Source: Pseudocercospora fijiensis CIRAD86
Taxonomy: Eukaryota > Ascomycota > Dothideomycetes > Mycosphaerellales > Mycosphaerellaceae
Length of the DNA: 64,000 nt
NCBI RefSeq assembly: GCF_000340215.1
Contig: NW_006921539.1
Location: forward strand, 2,118,507 to 2,182,506
Direction of reading: 5' to 3'
Positions 23,801 through 34,600 of this stretch are shown piece by piece. Within the stretch, counting starts at the first letter, position 1. Every line of letters begins with the position of its first letter. Made by a program: the position numbers and the translations under genes. The notes under the pieces were generated by a model that was not told the DNA's origin, did not search any database, and saw only the letters and a program-made list of their open reading frames with translations.

Positions 23801-25089
23801 CCGTGCTCCTCTTCGCAGGATTCGTCGGCGTTTGGAGCCAGTCAGAATTCGAGATGTACTTGAAAGATGCATATCGAGAAAGTGCTTCGCATGCCTGTGA
23901 AGCCGTATCTGCTGCCCGCACCGTTGCGGCATTCACACTCGAGGACCATATCTGCAGAAGATACCACGATCTCCTTGCTGCACAAGAGCACAGAAGTTTG
24001 CGCTTCAATCTCAAGTCGAGCATCTATTACGCAGCAGGTCAGAGTCTGGGCTTCCTATGCGTTGCGCTCTGTTTCTGGTATGGCAGTACTTTACTCGGTG
24101 ATGGGGGCTACTCTCTTACACAATTCTATCTGGTCTTCTTCACCGTCATATACGGAACAAGATCGGCCGCCAATATGTTCGCACTTGCCCCAAATATGGC
24201 CAAGGCCAAAGTTGCGGCGGCTGAACTCAAGGCATTCTTCGAACGAACACCGGCTATTGACGTGTGGGCTAAGACTGGAAACATTCTGCCACATCTCGAA
24301 GGATCGGTCGAGTTTCGAAATGTCTACTTCGCCTATCAGGAAGCCGAAGGGCAGGGGATGATGGTACTTAACGATCTCAGCTTCACGGTACTGCCCGGTC
24401 AATTCGTCGCTCTGGTCGGTGCTTCCGGCTGTGGCAAGTCTACAGCCATCGCGCTTTTGGAACGCTTCTATGATCCATCGAGCGGAGGTATATATGTCGA
24501 TGGTGAAGACATCTCGACATTGAACCTAGAAGCCTATCGAAAACATTTAGCATTGGTCTCGCAGGAGCCAACGCTGTTTCAAGGCACAATTCGCGACAAT
24601 ATCGTCTTCTCAGTTGACGAAGACGACATCTCCGAAGACAAAATCCTCAAAGCGTGCAAAGAGGCAAATATTCACGACTTCATCACTTCTCTGCCCGCAG
24701 GCTTTGACACACTCGTTGGTAGTAAAGGTGTGATGCTTTCGGGAGGGCAGAAGCAGAGGATCGCGATTGCACGAGCTTTGTTGCGAGATCCTAAAATTCT
24801 GCTTCTTGATGAGGCGACATCTGCGTTGGACAGCGAATCCGAGAGATTCGTGCAAGCGGCTCTGGATTCTGCTTCCCAAGGGCGTACGACGATTGCGGTG
24901 GCGCATCGACTTTCTACTGTGCGTAATGCTGATGCTATATATGTTCTGGATGGTGGTAAGATTGTGGAGAGCGGTACTCATGCTGCGTTGATGGCGCGGC
25001 GTGGAAGGTATTTCGAGTTGGCTCGATTACAGAGTTTGGAGAAACAGAATAAGGGGCAAGTCGTGGGGACAGTGCAGATGGGACAGTGA
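20861..25089 (+). CDS. ABCB-type full ABC multidrug transporter
   Basis: Five exons: 20861-21266, 21334-22145, 22207-22740, 22806-23622 and 23684-25089, with introns of 61-67 bp. They sum to 1,325 codons (1,324 residues), right for a TMD-NBD-TMD-NBD pump. An earlier in-frame ATG at 20792 would add 23 residues. The first half has its membrane domain at about 60-370, Walker [10 protein letters not shown] at 437-445, signature LSGGQRQ at about 547 and Walker [13 protein letters not shown]. The second half has Walker [10 protein letters not shown] at about 1102, signature LSGGQKQ at about 1208 and [12 protein letters not shown]. Both nucleotide sites look catalytically complete. Members export drugs and secondary metabolites across the plasma membrane with ATP. 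Next to a P450 and an aminotransferase it may export the product of that locus or protect against it (inference). Confidence 0.95.
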
Positions 25090-25405
25090 TGCCACCAGGT
25101 CGGTGTGTCGCTCCAAGCTTTCAGACTTTCCTCCATGGATCTGGTTCTAATACTGTATGCATGGAGTCGCTTTTCTACAATGTGTTCCGCTTCAGCGTTG
25201 AAGGCTAGAAGATGCTCGAACGATTTGGAGCAGTAGTCGGGGGTGTTGGCATAGCCGGACTCGACGTAGTCGTCGAAGACCTTCCAAAGCTTGGTCACCC
25301 AGTGATGTGCGAAAATCGCAACGGTTGGAGCCTGCCATGTTGTCAGTCTTGATCTCTAGTTTGGTAGAAAGCGCAACGTACTGGACCGAACTTCTTTGGC
25401 TGCAT
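24978..25405 (-). CDS. Small conserved-looking protein of unknown function
   Basis: Two exons: 25382-25405 (MQPKKFGP) and 24978-25331, joined by a 50-bp intron with donor GTACGT, a branch-like CTGAC and acceptor CAG. The 125-residue product is rich in Trp, His and charged residues (AIFAHHWVTKLWKVFDDY, later [14 protein letters not shown]). No signal peptide or membrane segment is seen. The family was not recognised. Its 3' end overlaps the last 112 bp of the ABC transporter coding region on the other strand, so the true end may lie earlier or a further intron may exist. The splice pattern and composition argue for a real gene, but without homologues this stays tentative. Confidence 0.5.
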
Positions 25406-25993
25406 GATGGCTTCTTAGCAGGATTTTGGGATTCGAGTCTCGCAGTATCTTTGGACAGCCCATCCCTTTCGCTGACTGCAATGCTGGAGATCGACGAACT
25501 AGTAATCGGCCGCCGAATGCAAGAGCTAGAAACGGCGGCGTGGCATAGCGAACACTAGGCAAATCAGTTGGTCAGAACTATGCAAATAAATTAGCTAGAG
25601 CGGCTCAGATGGGATAGTCAAACGACAGCCAGAACCGTGCAGGTCCCTTAGCGAAGACAGTGTAGCTTGAACAGCGAAAGCCGCGCACCAGCAATTGTGA
25701 TTGTTGAGCAGTCTCGACAGCGGACATGGCCCAGTCTGAGTAGCAGCCACTGTGCAGCCATCATTGCCATAGCCGTAGACGGGAGGTGCGAAATTCTGCG
25801 GCGGCATGCAGAGTTTTCACCGCCAAGACGGTTTGGCCAGCGAGACGCGAGCGCAGCTACTGGCGGACGGTGGTGTTGGTAGTGTGTGTTCCATCTCTTC
25901 TCCAGCACTCGACGGTGGTGTTGGTGGTGTTGGTGGTGTGTGTTCCATCTCTTCTCCAGTACTCAGTCGCGACTGAGGCATGATGAAAAAATG
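25406..25993. other. Intergenic, with a short duplicated GGTGGTGTT segment
   Basis: Region between the small gene and the 3' end of U2. Near 25868-25970 a segment of about 50 bp (TGTGTGTTCCATCTCTTCTC with flanking GGTGGTGTTGGT runs) is present twice. Open stretches here have no recognised product. Confidence 0.4.
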
Positions 25994-26179
25994 ATTCGCG
26001 TCACCTCGAGGTAGTGCGATACGAGCGACACGGTGGTCTGCGACATAGGCAAGCCCAGCGGTCACAGGCCCGAGGCCAAAAATAAGTATAATCATTGAAG
26101 TGGCCGTAGCCACGTTTCAGAGATTAAACTGAAAAGAACAGATACTACACTTGATCTAAGCCAAAAGGCCTGCGAAGAT
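25994..26179 (-). ncRNA. U2 spliceosomal snRNA
   Basis: Read on the minus strand from 26179, the sequence starts ATCTTCGCAGG and continues with CCTTTTGGCTTAGATCAAG and then GTGTAGTATCTGTTCTTTTC. The last is the universally conserved branch-point-recognition region of U2, containing GTAGTA. An Sm-protein site, TTATTTTTGG, follows about 100 nt in. Then comes the 3' domain, whose last hairpin carries the typical loop CGCACTACCTCGAGG. Length is about 186 nt, as expected. U2 pairs with the intron branch site during splicing. The 3' end is placed by comparison with the family and is accurate to a few bases. Confidence 0.93.
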
Positions 26180-27050
26180 AGTCAGTAAAATGTTGTTGAT
26201 GGTTGGAGGGTAGGGGTGGGTGTTGACATACAAAGAGAGCTGAAGAAGAAGAGAAAAGAAGAGGAAGGGAAGACGAAGGAAGAAAGACTCCCACACTCGC
26301 TGGAGAAGCTTGGGCCACAGCGGCGCGGTCCGTCAGTGACCGCCGTGCTGGAAAATATGTGCGGTATGCAAGATGCGGAGTGAAGTCAACCAAAATTTGA
26401 AGTGAGGGGCAAGTGAGCTGTCCAATTGCTGAAGCAAGTCGCCCATTCTCCTTCGAGAGCAAGGATCAATCCCATGCTCCTCTGCTCACTTGCGTAGACG
26501 CAGCGATGCCTTGAATAGAACCAGCGACGATACTAGAGACACGCCCTTCCTTAAGTCTGTTGATGCAATCTGTTGTCAGAATCGCGCTCTCCAGGTCGTG
26601 CAAGACAAGTTTGGTAGCCCGCATGAAGACCTGCGAAGGCTTCTCGATAGATGGTGTCAGAGATTTCCGGACACCGCGGACGACGGGGCAAGGTCGCTGT
26701 GCTTGTAGCGCTCGTTGTATTCTTGAGCTTCAGGAGGATTGACAGTCTCGTGCTGGCTCGCTGCTAAGCACAGAAGCTGCAGGCAATATTCAGATGGCGT
26801 GAACCAGCATGTCGCACTGGCTTCCATGAACCAAACACATACATCGTCGCCGATTGCGAACTGGCCGAGTTTGCAGAGGCTCTGTCTGGACTCATTGCTC
26901 GGCAAGAATTTCGCTTCAGTGTGCTTCCAATGCCTGATAGGCGCTGTACATGGCGGACAACACTTGAACGAGGATTCTGCGGGCGAAGAGAACCCCCCGG
27001 TAGAGCACGGCAGAATCGTGCCGTCATGAGCATCAAATCGCGAAATCGCT
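26180..27050. other. U2 upstream region and unassigned DNA
   Basis: The part next to U2 (26180-26480) is its promoter region. A pyrimidine-rich tract on the transcribed strand lies 70-110 bp upstream of the RNA start. From 26480 to 27050 there are open frames on both strands (for example minus 26657-26905 and plus 26739-27029), but none has a recognisable domain or clear splice pattern, so no gene is called. Confidence 0.35.
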
Positions 27051-27620
27051 TCATTTTGTCACATCGCCCTCTCCCACAGCAGCCGCAACGGCACTCTGAT
27101 GCACAGGTGTTGACTCGGGCTGGTTCCCGGTGCCTTCTGCCTTCGCCTTCTCTTCTTCTGCGAATAGCTCTTTCCAGTGGTTCTCATCAAAGCCATCCAT
27201 GTATTGAATGAACTGTGGACCACCCTTTACCCAGCCTTTCACACCGCCTTCAAGTACCATGACATTCATATCATTATCTCCAGCAGTTTCGCGCACGTGT
27301 TGCAGGAACCATGAGGCACATCTTGGGCCTCTGCCATTGGAAGAGCCACATGTGAAGACCACCCATTCCATGCCCGCCTTATATGCCAGCTCGTACAGCA
27401 TGCCTCTATTCCACCAGAAGCCTTGGGCTGGGATGTTTAAAGAGCCTCTGATGGCGCCGCCTTCATAGTCCGTACGCCGGACATCTACGATCAGCATGCT
27501 TGCGATCTTCATGGCATTGATCATTAGTGCGCGCTGCTTGGGCATGACAGGCAGTTTTTCGCCGGAGAACTCTGGCTTCGGCGGCGGAAAGGCGGTGTGC
27601 CATGGCTGCGAGTCGGCCAT
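27051..27620 (-). CDS. Cdc25/arsenate-reductase-like rhodanese phosphatase
   Basis: Intronless, 189 residues from the ATG at 27620. The frame is open to 27740 but the upstream part looks like leader sequence. It is a single rhodanese-fold domain of the Ych1/Ibp1/Acr2 type: LIVDVRRTDYEGGAI at about 43-57, then the catalytic loop CGSSNGRGPR with Cys91 and Arg97 (C-x5-R). Proteins of this group are small tyrosine phosphatases or arsenate reductases. The residue before the catalytic Cys is Thr where His is usual (HCx5R), which may change the pKa or specificity. The C-terminal tail is Glu/Ala-rich and probably disordered. It has no operon-like partner. Confidence 0.85.
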   Translation of the reverse strand: MADSQPWHTAFPPPKPEFSGEKLPVMPKQRALMINAMKIASMLIVDVRRTDYEGGAIRGSLNIPAQGFWWNRGMLYELAYKAGMEWVVFTCGSSNGRGPRCASWFLQHVRETAGDNDMNVMVLEGGVKGWVKGGPQFIQYMDGFDENHWKELFAEEEKAKAEGTGNQPESTPVHQSAVAAAVGEGDVTK

Positions 27621-27697
27621 GATATCGAGATGAGAAGATGGGAGAATCATGAATGGCTTGCAAGCAGGTCGCGAGTGAGCGAGCTTGGCGAGATTGA

Positions 27698-28204
27698 GTT
27701 TCAGCAGCAAAGCTCGGCAAACGACTTCCTTTCCACTCACAACAACATCGCCACGAGCAGATTCATCTTAGCAATGCTCCCGATGAAGCGGCGACGTCTT
27801 GCAAGACCCGTACTACACCACCTACGCCCATACTGACCGCAGTCCCCAATCTACACGCTGAAGCAGTAAACTTCACCAAGTTCACATCCGCACTCAGCTC
27901 CGGTCCGTACGAGCTGAGAGATTGCACATCTGGATTATTCTTGCACGAAATGGCTGCTCAAGTACAGACTTCGGGCTGCGCGCGTTGCGTTCGATATCAC
28001 CTAGTGGACCACAAATATCTCACCTCTCGGGCTTCAGTCGGCCGATGGTCCTGGAGCGATGTCGTCCAGACGATGTACTGGACTATTGGAAGGAATGCCT
28101 GCCTCCGTCGTCTCCACCTGGCTAACGAAAAGATACGAACGGAAGCAAGCAGACGACATGAACAAAGTCAGCAGGATTCACGAAAGGTGGTGAGGAAGAA
28201 CTGA
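27698..28204 (+). CDS. Possible exon of an unknown gene
   Basis: A 168-codon open stretch with no ATG until 27950 (then 84 residues). The readable peptide has a Cys pair (SGCARC) and a Trp-rich part (GRWSWSDVVQTMYW). It would be transcribed away from the phosphatase gene. No domain is recognised and no upstream start exon could be assigned, so it may be a partial exon or chance. Confidence 0.2.
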   Translation, partial: VSAAKLGKRLPFHSQQHRHEQIHLSNAPDEAATSCKTRTTPPTPILTAVPNLHAEAVNFTKFTSALSSGPYELRDCTSGLFLHEMAAQVQTSGCARCVRYHLVDHKYLTSRASVGRWSWSDVVQTMYWTIGRNACLRRLHLANEKIRTEASRRHEQSQQDSRKVVRKN

Positions 28205-28982
28205 TGAGAAATTTACGGGTCATACAGGGAGCCCTTGCAAATGCCAACCCCTGGCGCGGTCTTAGGTCTGTGACTTGGCAGGGTTCTCGATCGCCAGCAA
28301 TTATTCTCCGAAACGCGCGGTACTGAATCAACGAGTGTGGAACGACTATTGGCAAGAATGCTTCAAACAGATCAAGCGATCACCATCTTCGGAACCGTTG
28401 AAAATGCCTCCGGGACCCGAACCCGGCCCGAGGACTCCATCTTCCTTACATCTCTCCTGAGCGCATGCATAAGTTTAGAAGCAAGTGTGGGATCTAAAGT
28501 GCATCTGCACTGAAGCGAAATTTTCTGTCGACCCGGAAGGACATGAACGTCGCACTGCTTCTCTATTGAGCGCCACCTCGCAGACTGTCGTATCACGAAC
28601 GGTGCAGCGAGACAAACATCTCCACTGCACGCCCCGCGCCTATAGTGCCCTACACAGACCGCACGGCAAGCACGGTAGCGAAGAGCGGAAGACCTCAACC
28701 ACTTCCGGTAACGAATCTTTCTGGCACGCGCCGCGACAATTGATGTTCGCCGCCGATCTGTGGAGTTCGGTAAATGGGATGTGCGGTATAGATGGAAGTC
28801 CCCTCCTCGCCCTCGCATCGCAAATGCAGGCTGGTGGTGAGTCTCCTGGAGTAGGTTCACTTTTTCTCGGAATTTCATACCTTCCTTCACTCACTCGTGT
28901 TTTCACTTTTGCGGGAGGCATATTTGATCTACGAAGCATTTAATTGTTTCTCTACTGCAGCACTGCCTCTGCGGTCGACAGT
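28205..28982. promoter_or_regulatory. Upstream region of the CBM20-laccase gene
   Basis: About 780 bp with no supported gene. A CTCTACTGCAG acceptor-like site at 28950-28960, just before the start codon, could end a 5'-UTR intron. No TATA box is evident close to the start. Confidence 0.3.
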
Positions 28983-31269
28983 ATGCGGTTGGACTACTAC
29001 TCTATCTTGAATTTGGTAGCTTGGGCCACTGCCTCGGCCATTCCAACCGCGAGGTCACACGAGAGTCGCGCAGCCAGACAACAAGCGACACAATTCGTAC
29101 CTGCGCGATCGATTTCGATAGCCAGAAGAAGAGGCGCCGATCTTAGATCTCGACAGGCAAGCACCGTGTCGATAACGTTCGATGAGCTGGTGACCACGCT
29201 ATGGGGCGAGTCTATTTTGCTTTGCGGCTCGATTGAAGCGCTCGGAAATTGGGACACGAGCAGGTGTCCCAGTCTTGATGCAAGCGGCTATGCACACGAT
29301 AATCCATTATGGTCTGCGACGTTGAACTTGACAGCTGGGGCAGACTTTGAATATAAGTATGTCAAGGTCGGCACAGATGGAACGATCACGTGGGAAGAGG
29401 ACCCGAACCACAGCCATACCGTACCCAGCAGCAGCAGCAGAATCAGCGACACTTGGCAGCAGGCCTCGACCGCAACCACGATCACGCAGACTGTACGTGC
29501 AGTGACCTCGACGGCAACATCAGCTCCGACATCAACCTGCACCAACGGGCCGAACTCGCGCGATTGCTGGAGCCAGGCTTTCTCCATCGAGACCGATTTT
29601 GATGAGGACTGGCCAGTGACTGGTAACACAGTCTCTTACGAACTTACGATTAGAAACGCCACGATCTCACCAGATGGCTACGAACGCCAAGGCTTCACAA
29701 TCAACGGGCAATATCCAGGTCCTACCATCTACGCAAACTGGGGAGACACCATTCGGGTGACGGTAAACAATGAGATGGAAGATAATGGAACCACAATTCA
29801 CTGGCATGGCATGCGTCTGTATCACAATAATGGACAAGACGGGGTCCCTGGAGTCACCGAGTGTCCGATTGCGCCAGCATCACGCAAAACCTATACCTTG
29901 ACTGCAACGCAGTACGGGACGAGTTGGTACCATTCACACTTCTCTTCACAATACGGAGATGGCGTTTGGGGACCAATTGTCGTTCACGGACCTGCTTCTG
30001 CAGACTACGATGAGGATCTTGGTCCATTGCCAATTACTGATTGGTACTATCCTGGCGTCTTTGTCGTCTCCGCACGAGCGCAGCACCAGAACGCTCTGGC
30101 ACCAACAGCAGACAACGGTCTGATCAACGGAACCATGGTCTCGACCTCAGGCGGCTCGTATGCCCGCACAACACTGAAGGCTGGCAAGAAACATCGAGTC
30201 CGCTTCATCAATACTGCAGTCGACAACCACTTCCAAGTCTCGCTCGACGACCACACCATGACCGTGATATCCGCCGACTTCGTCCCCATCAAGCCCTACA
30301 ACGCATCTTGGATCTTCATCGGCATCGGCCAACGCTACGATGTCATCATCAACGCCAACAAATCCCCAGGCAGCTATTGGTTCCGCGCCGAAGTCCAAGA
30401 AACCGCAGGCTGCGGCTCCAACTTCCAAAACAGAAACATAAAATCCATCTTCTCCTACGAAGGCTTCGAAGACGAGGAGCCAACCACTTCCCCCACATCC
30501 TACACTCAACGCTGCACCGACGAGACCAATCTCGTCCCATACTGGAACTCCTACGTCCCATCAGGCAACATCGTACGCAGCGGCGACTTCACCCGCCTCG
30601 AAACAGCAATCAACCAATCCACCGCCGCCGACGGCTCCCTCACCCTCTACTGGCAAGTAAACGGCACCCCACTCCGCGTAAACTGGTCCGAACCGACACT
30701 CGGCACAATCAGCAAAAACCCATCCTACAACTCCTGGCCTGACCGCGCCGGTGTGATCTCTCTGTCTTCCGAATCGAAATGGACATATTGGGTCATAACC
30801 GAAGGAATCGGCTCACCCTTCACAGTCAACATCCCGCACCCGATTCATCTGCATGGACATGATTTTTATGTGTTGGGTTGGGGCAGTAGGGCGTGGAGGG
30901 AGTCTGATGCCGAGGGTTTGAATTTCGAGAATCCGCCGAGAAGGGATGTGGCGATGTTGCCGACGAATGGGTGGTTGGCGTTGGCCTTTCAGACGAATAA
31001 TCCGGGGAGTTGGTTGATGCATTGTCACATTGTGAGTCGTTTTCGTAGCAGGGAAGGAAGAGAGAGATGTTGTAGGGATGAGATCGCTGACTTTTTTTTT
31101 GGCATAGGCTTGGCATGCGGATGAAGGGTTCGCTGTTCAGTTTGTTGAGTCGCAGAGTACGATGTTGGATGTTGATCCTTTGCCTTCGGATTATGAGTCG
31201 CAGTGTGATGCTTGGAAGGAATATTACCCGACTTCTGCGGCCTTCTTGCAGAGTGATTCTGGAATATAG
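28983..31269 (+). CDS. Secreted multicopper oxidase (laccase) with N-terminal CBM20 starch-binding module
   Basis: Two exons, 28983-31031 and 31108-31269, make 736 residues. A signal peptide (about 1-22, MRLDYYSILNLVAWATASA) and a basic propeptide come first. Residues about 62-150 read as a CBM20: LLCGSIEALGNWD, NPLW, FEYKYVKV and TWEEDPNHSHTVP, with the three sugar-contact positions of binding site 1 present (Trp90, Lys125, Trp137). A Ser/Thr-rich linker (150-185) leads to a complete ascomycete laccase. Copper motifs are HWHG (273-276), WYHSH (315-319), HPIHLHGHD (from 619) and HCHIAWHADEG (from 680; T1 Cys681). The residue ten after this Cys is Phe691, the axial position linked to higher redox potential. 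It ends in DSGI, like processed ascomycete laccases. The enzyme should oxidise phenols with O2 while bound to starch or related glucan. The natural substrate is unknown. Confidence 0.92.
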
Positions 31270-31686
31270 AGGTGAATGGATGCCATGCGTAATGTGTAAT
31301 GTACAGACTATCCAGCTGAGAGCGGAATCGACTCTAGGCCTCCGCTGACACAATATCAACCAAGTGCGGTTCTAGGGAACCTCAGACTACGCTTGGTCCT
31401 TCATGGTAGAAGAGGTATCCCAGAGTTCTTGGAGTTTCAGTCTCAGGAAGCGTGCTTTGAGTGTCAGCGAAGAATCTGCTGAACGCCTCTAGAGCTACGT
31501 GAGGCTGCCCAGCTGGCATCGCTGCGCATTTCGTAGCACAATGGCTGCATCACAGTCTCTTGGCGGTCTTTGGTCGACAAGATGAGATGGCACAAGGACA
31601 GGGCCTGCGGTTGCACTCCACGCATGTTTGTATATGAGCTGCTGCTACCTCATGCTCATCGTTCGCGCCATCTTCTCTCATCCTTC
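31270..31686. other. Intergenic between convergent genes
   Basis: The 3' flanks of the laccase (plus strand) and the mannosidase (minus strand). No gene or repeat is seen. Confidence 0.5.
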
Positions 31687-34600
31687 TCACAACACCTCTA
31701 GCTTATAAGTAGCAATCTCAAAAGCCCTCAACTCAATCTCGACACCCTCATCACTGACCTTGACCTCCTCGATAACATCCTCAAGCACATTGACCTTCCA
31801 AGCCTTGCCCACCTTGACACTTCCCAAACCAATCGTGCCCCGGCTAGTACCACCAAGACTGTCATAAACCCTCAATACCACGTGTCTGCCCTCTTTAGGC
31901 GGCAGATCGCCATTCGAGACGTCCTCATCATCTTCAGCACGCTTGATAGTATCGACGACCAAGCTTGGTGAGGAATCTGAGGTAAGCTTGAAAGCACTCA
32001 GTAAGCTCTTCAGACTGCCTGGGTTGGAGTGGCGGTGGATCTCGAGAGGATGATTGAACTCGAAACCTGCTCGGACTGTGCGCTCATCGAGAGGCCCGGC
32101 GTGAGGGAGGATGGCCCATTTGATGTGGTGGCGGCCCATGTCTGCGTGACCGTCTGGTGCCTTGGGTGCTCGCAGGAGAGAAAGTCTCATCAGACTGCCT
32201 GTCGTAGCGAAGCCATACTTGGAATCGTTTAGGATCGAGACACCGTAGCCGTGCTCGCTCAGATCAGCGAACTTGTGACAGCACACTTCGAACTTAGCCA
32301 TGTCCCAGCTGGTGTTGTAATGAGTTGGTCGCTTGACCAGACCAAATTGTGTTTCGTACGTAGCTTCGGTGTTGCGGATGTTGGTGGGGAATTCGACCTT
32401 TAGGAACTTCATGGTCTCGTGCCACTCAACCTCTGCTTCGACTTCGACCCGGCTAGTCTCGAAATCGTCAGAGCTAGCGTGAAGGCTGATCTTAGTCTTG
32501 ATCCAGCTCTTCTCCGAGATCTGAGTCTGGGTCGTCACCGCAACTGCAAACGGGGAGCATCTTGTAATCTCCGTCTTGCTCGATGCCTTGAGTTCCTTAC
32601 GCGACTCAAGATGGTACACTTCCACATCCCAAGCCTGCCAGTAGAGCGGCTTGTCGTCGAATATGACGAGCTGGTTGGCGCTCTTGCCTTCGGGAACGAC
32701 TTCTCGCTTGGCCACCTTGTCATAGAGCGAGGTGATGACACCATCCGCAACCCTGACAGAAAGCTTTGAGTTCTCAAGCAAGAATGTTCCGTCTTCCAGT
32801 TCCTGAACGGTCGCCAGTTTGAGATTCTTGAAAGGAGACAAGACCTCGCCAGCAGGTTGACCGATAACCGGGATACTTATACCATGCACCTCCCTGTCCT
32901 TGTAGCCTGCGGCTTGTAGACGATACAAGGGCTCTCGTTTCCAGCCCAAAGTGTTGAGAACCACCTGTTGCTCATTGCTGTTGTCATCGAAACCGAGTGC
33001 ATCCATCGCGCATTTCAGAGCCTTCCTGCCGATCTCGAACACCTTGGCGTATTCTTTATCGGAGTCATCATAACACATCTCAATTGAAGAGCCCGGCAGG
33101 CAGTCGTGGAACTGGCAAAGGAGCACGCTCTCCCACATCTCGTCGATCTCCGCTTTGGGATACTTGTAGTCCTTGTTGTGTAGCGTCGCAAGAGTGGCTA
33201 GGTACTCGATGTCGTGAAGGAGGATCTCGGACTTCCGGTTGTTTCGCTTGTTGTTCGCTTGAGTCGTATATGTGCCACGGTGCAGTTCGAAATAGAGCTC
33301 GCCGTACCAGGTTGTGAACTCGGTGTTCTTCGTCGCAGCATTATGCTCCAGTCTGTTGAAGAAGTCTTCCACACTCCAGCCCATGTGTACTCGCGGGAGT
33401 GCGTTGCCGATCCTGTCGCTGATACCACGGCATCGACGCAGTTTCTCAATGTGCTCCCATGTTGGTCCACCACCGCCATCACCCTTTCCAAAGACCAGCA
33501 GCGAGGTCGGGTCTTGATCCATGCTCTTGTGCTGCGTGACAGACCTCTTCACGTCGCCGAAGTGTGCTTCAGCAGTGTACGTCTCGGATGGCGCCATGTG
33601 GCAGATCACTTGGCTACCGTCTAAGCTGACCCAATTGAAGGTGGTGTGAGGGAAGTTATTGATGTTGTTCCAGCTCAGCTTCTGCGTGAAGAAGCGATTC
33701 ATGCCTGCTAAACGACATATTTGCGGGATCTGTGAGGAGTAGCCGAAGGTGTCTGGCAGCCAGAAAGTCTTGCATCGTTCGCCAAACCGAGATTCAAAGA
33801 ATCGTTGTCCGTACAGGAATTGTCGTACCAGCGACTCTCCAGAAGGCAGGTTTGTGTCGTGCTCAACCCAGCTACCACCGATAGGCTGGAAGTTGCCCTT
33901 CTTGACGTGCGCCTTGACGCGGTCAAAAGCGTATGGATAAAGCTTCTCCAACCACTTGTACTGCTGAGCCTGCGATGCGCAGAAACGGTGCTCGGCGTAT
34001 CTGTCCAGCAAATCACACTGACTGCTCCAACTCCTCGCCACCTTTCGCTTTGTCTCGTCCCAAGGCCACAGCCAGCACGTATCGATGTGACAATGTCCAA
34101 TACCGCTGACCAGCACCTCTCTTAGCGGATCACCTTTGGTCAAATCGTAAACCTCTGGACCATCCACCTTCTCACCAACATATTTCTTGGCAACTTTCCT
34201 ACACTCTTTGATCGCCTCACCGCTTCCATTCCCCTTGATGAAAGTGTCCATGATCTCATTACAGATCTGCAGCGCATAATGTTCCTCCCAGCTATCCTTA
34301 TCAAATTCCCTCGCAGCGTCTCCAATAATCCAAAAATCATAGTAGAGAGCCCTCGCATCCTCATTCACCGCCACAAGATCCGCAGTCTTGAGCTTAAAAT
34401 ACCGATTCGGGTCTGGAGGCTGAATGCTATCACCTCCGGGCGCATTTCCAAACATGCCATTACAAGCCACCTCAATATAAATGGTCTCCTCCTCGTAGCT
34501 TCGGTATGATGGAGGCACGATCCATTCAATCCTCTCCCCATTTCCAGTCAAACCCTGCAATGGCTTCCCATCGTCCGTCCACACCATACCCTCCGAACTC

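Noticed and set aside
15183..25089. Calling this an HC-toxin (TOX2-like) cluster
   Set aside because: Only two families in common (ToxD-like reductase, branched-chain aminotransferase). No NRPS, fatty-acid synthase, racemase or TOXE-type regulator is in the window.
26002..26462. Open frames crossing the U2 region on the minus strand
   Set aside because: The RNA is clearly U2 and its promoter. The frames have no domain or splice logic.
28395..28445. tRNA-like T-arm on the minus strand (GGGTTCGGGTCCCGG)
   Set aside because: Only the T-arm-like palindrome is present. No matching acceptor stem, D-arm or anticodon arm can be formed at the right spacing.
28485..28943. 152-codon open frame upstream of the laccase
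   Set aside because: No domain, low-complexity composition, and it occupies the laccase promoter region.
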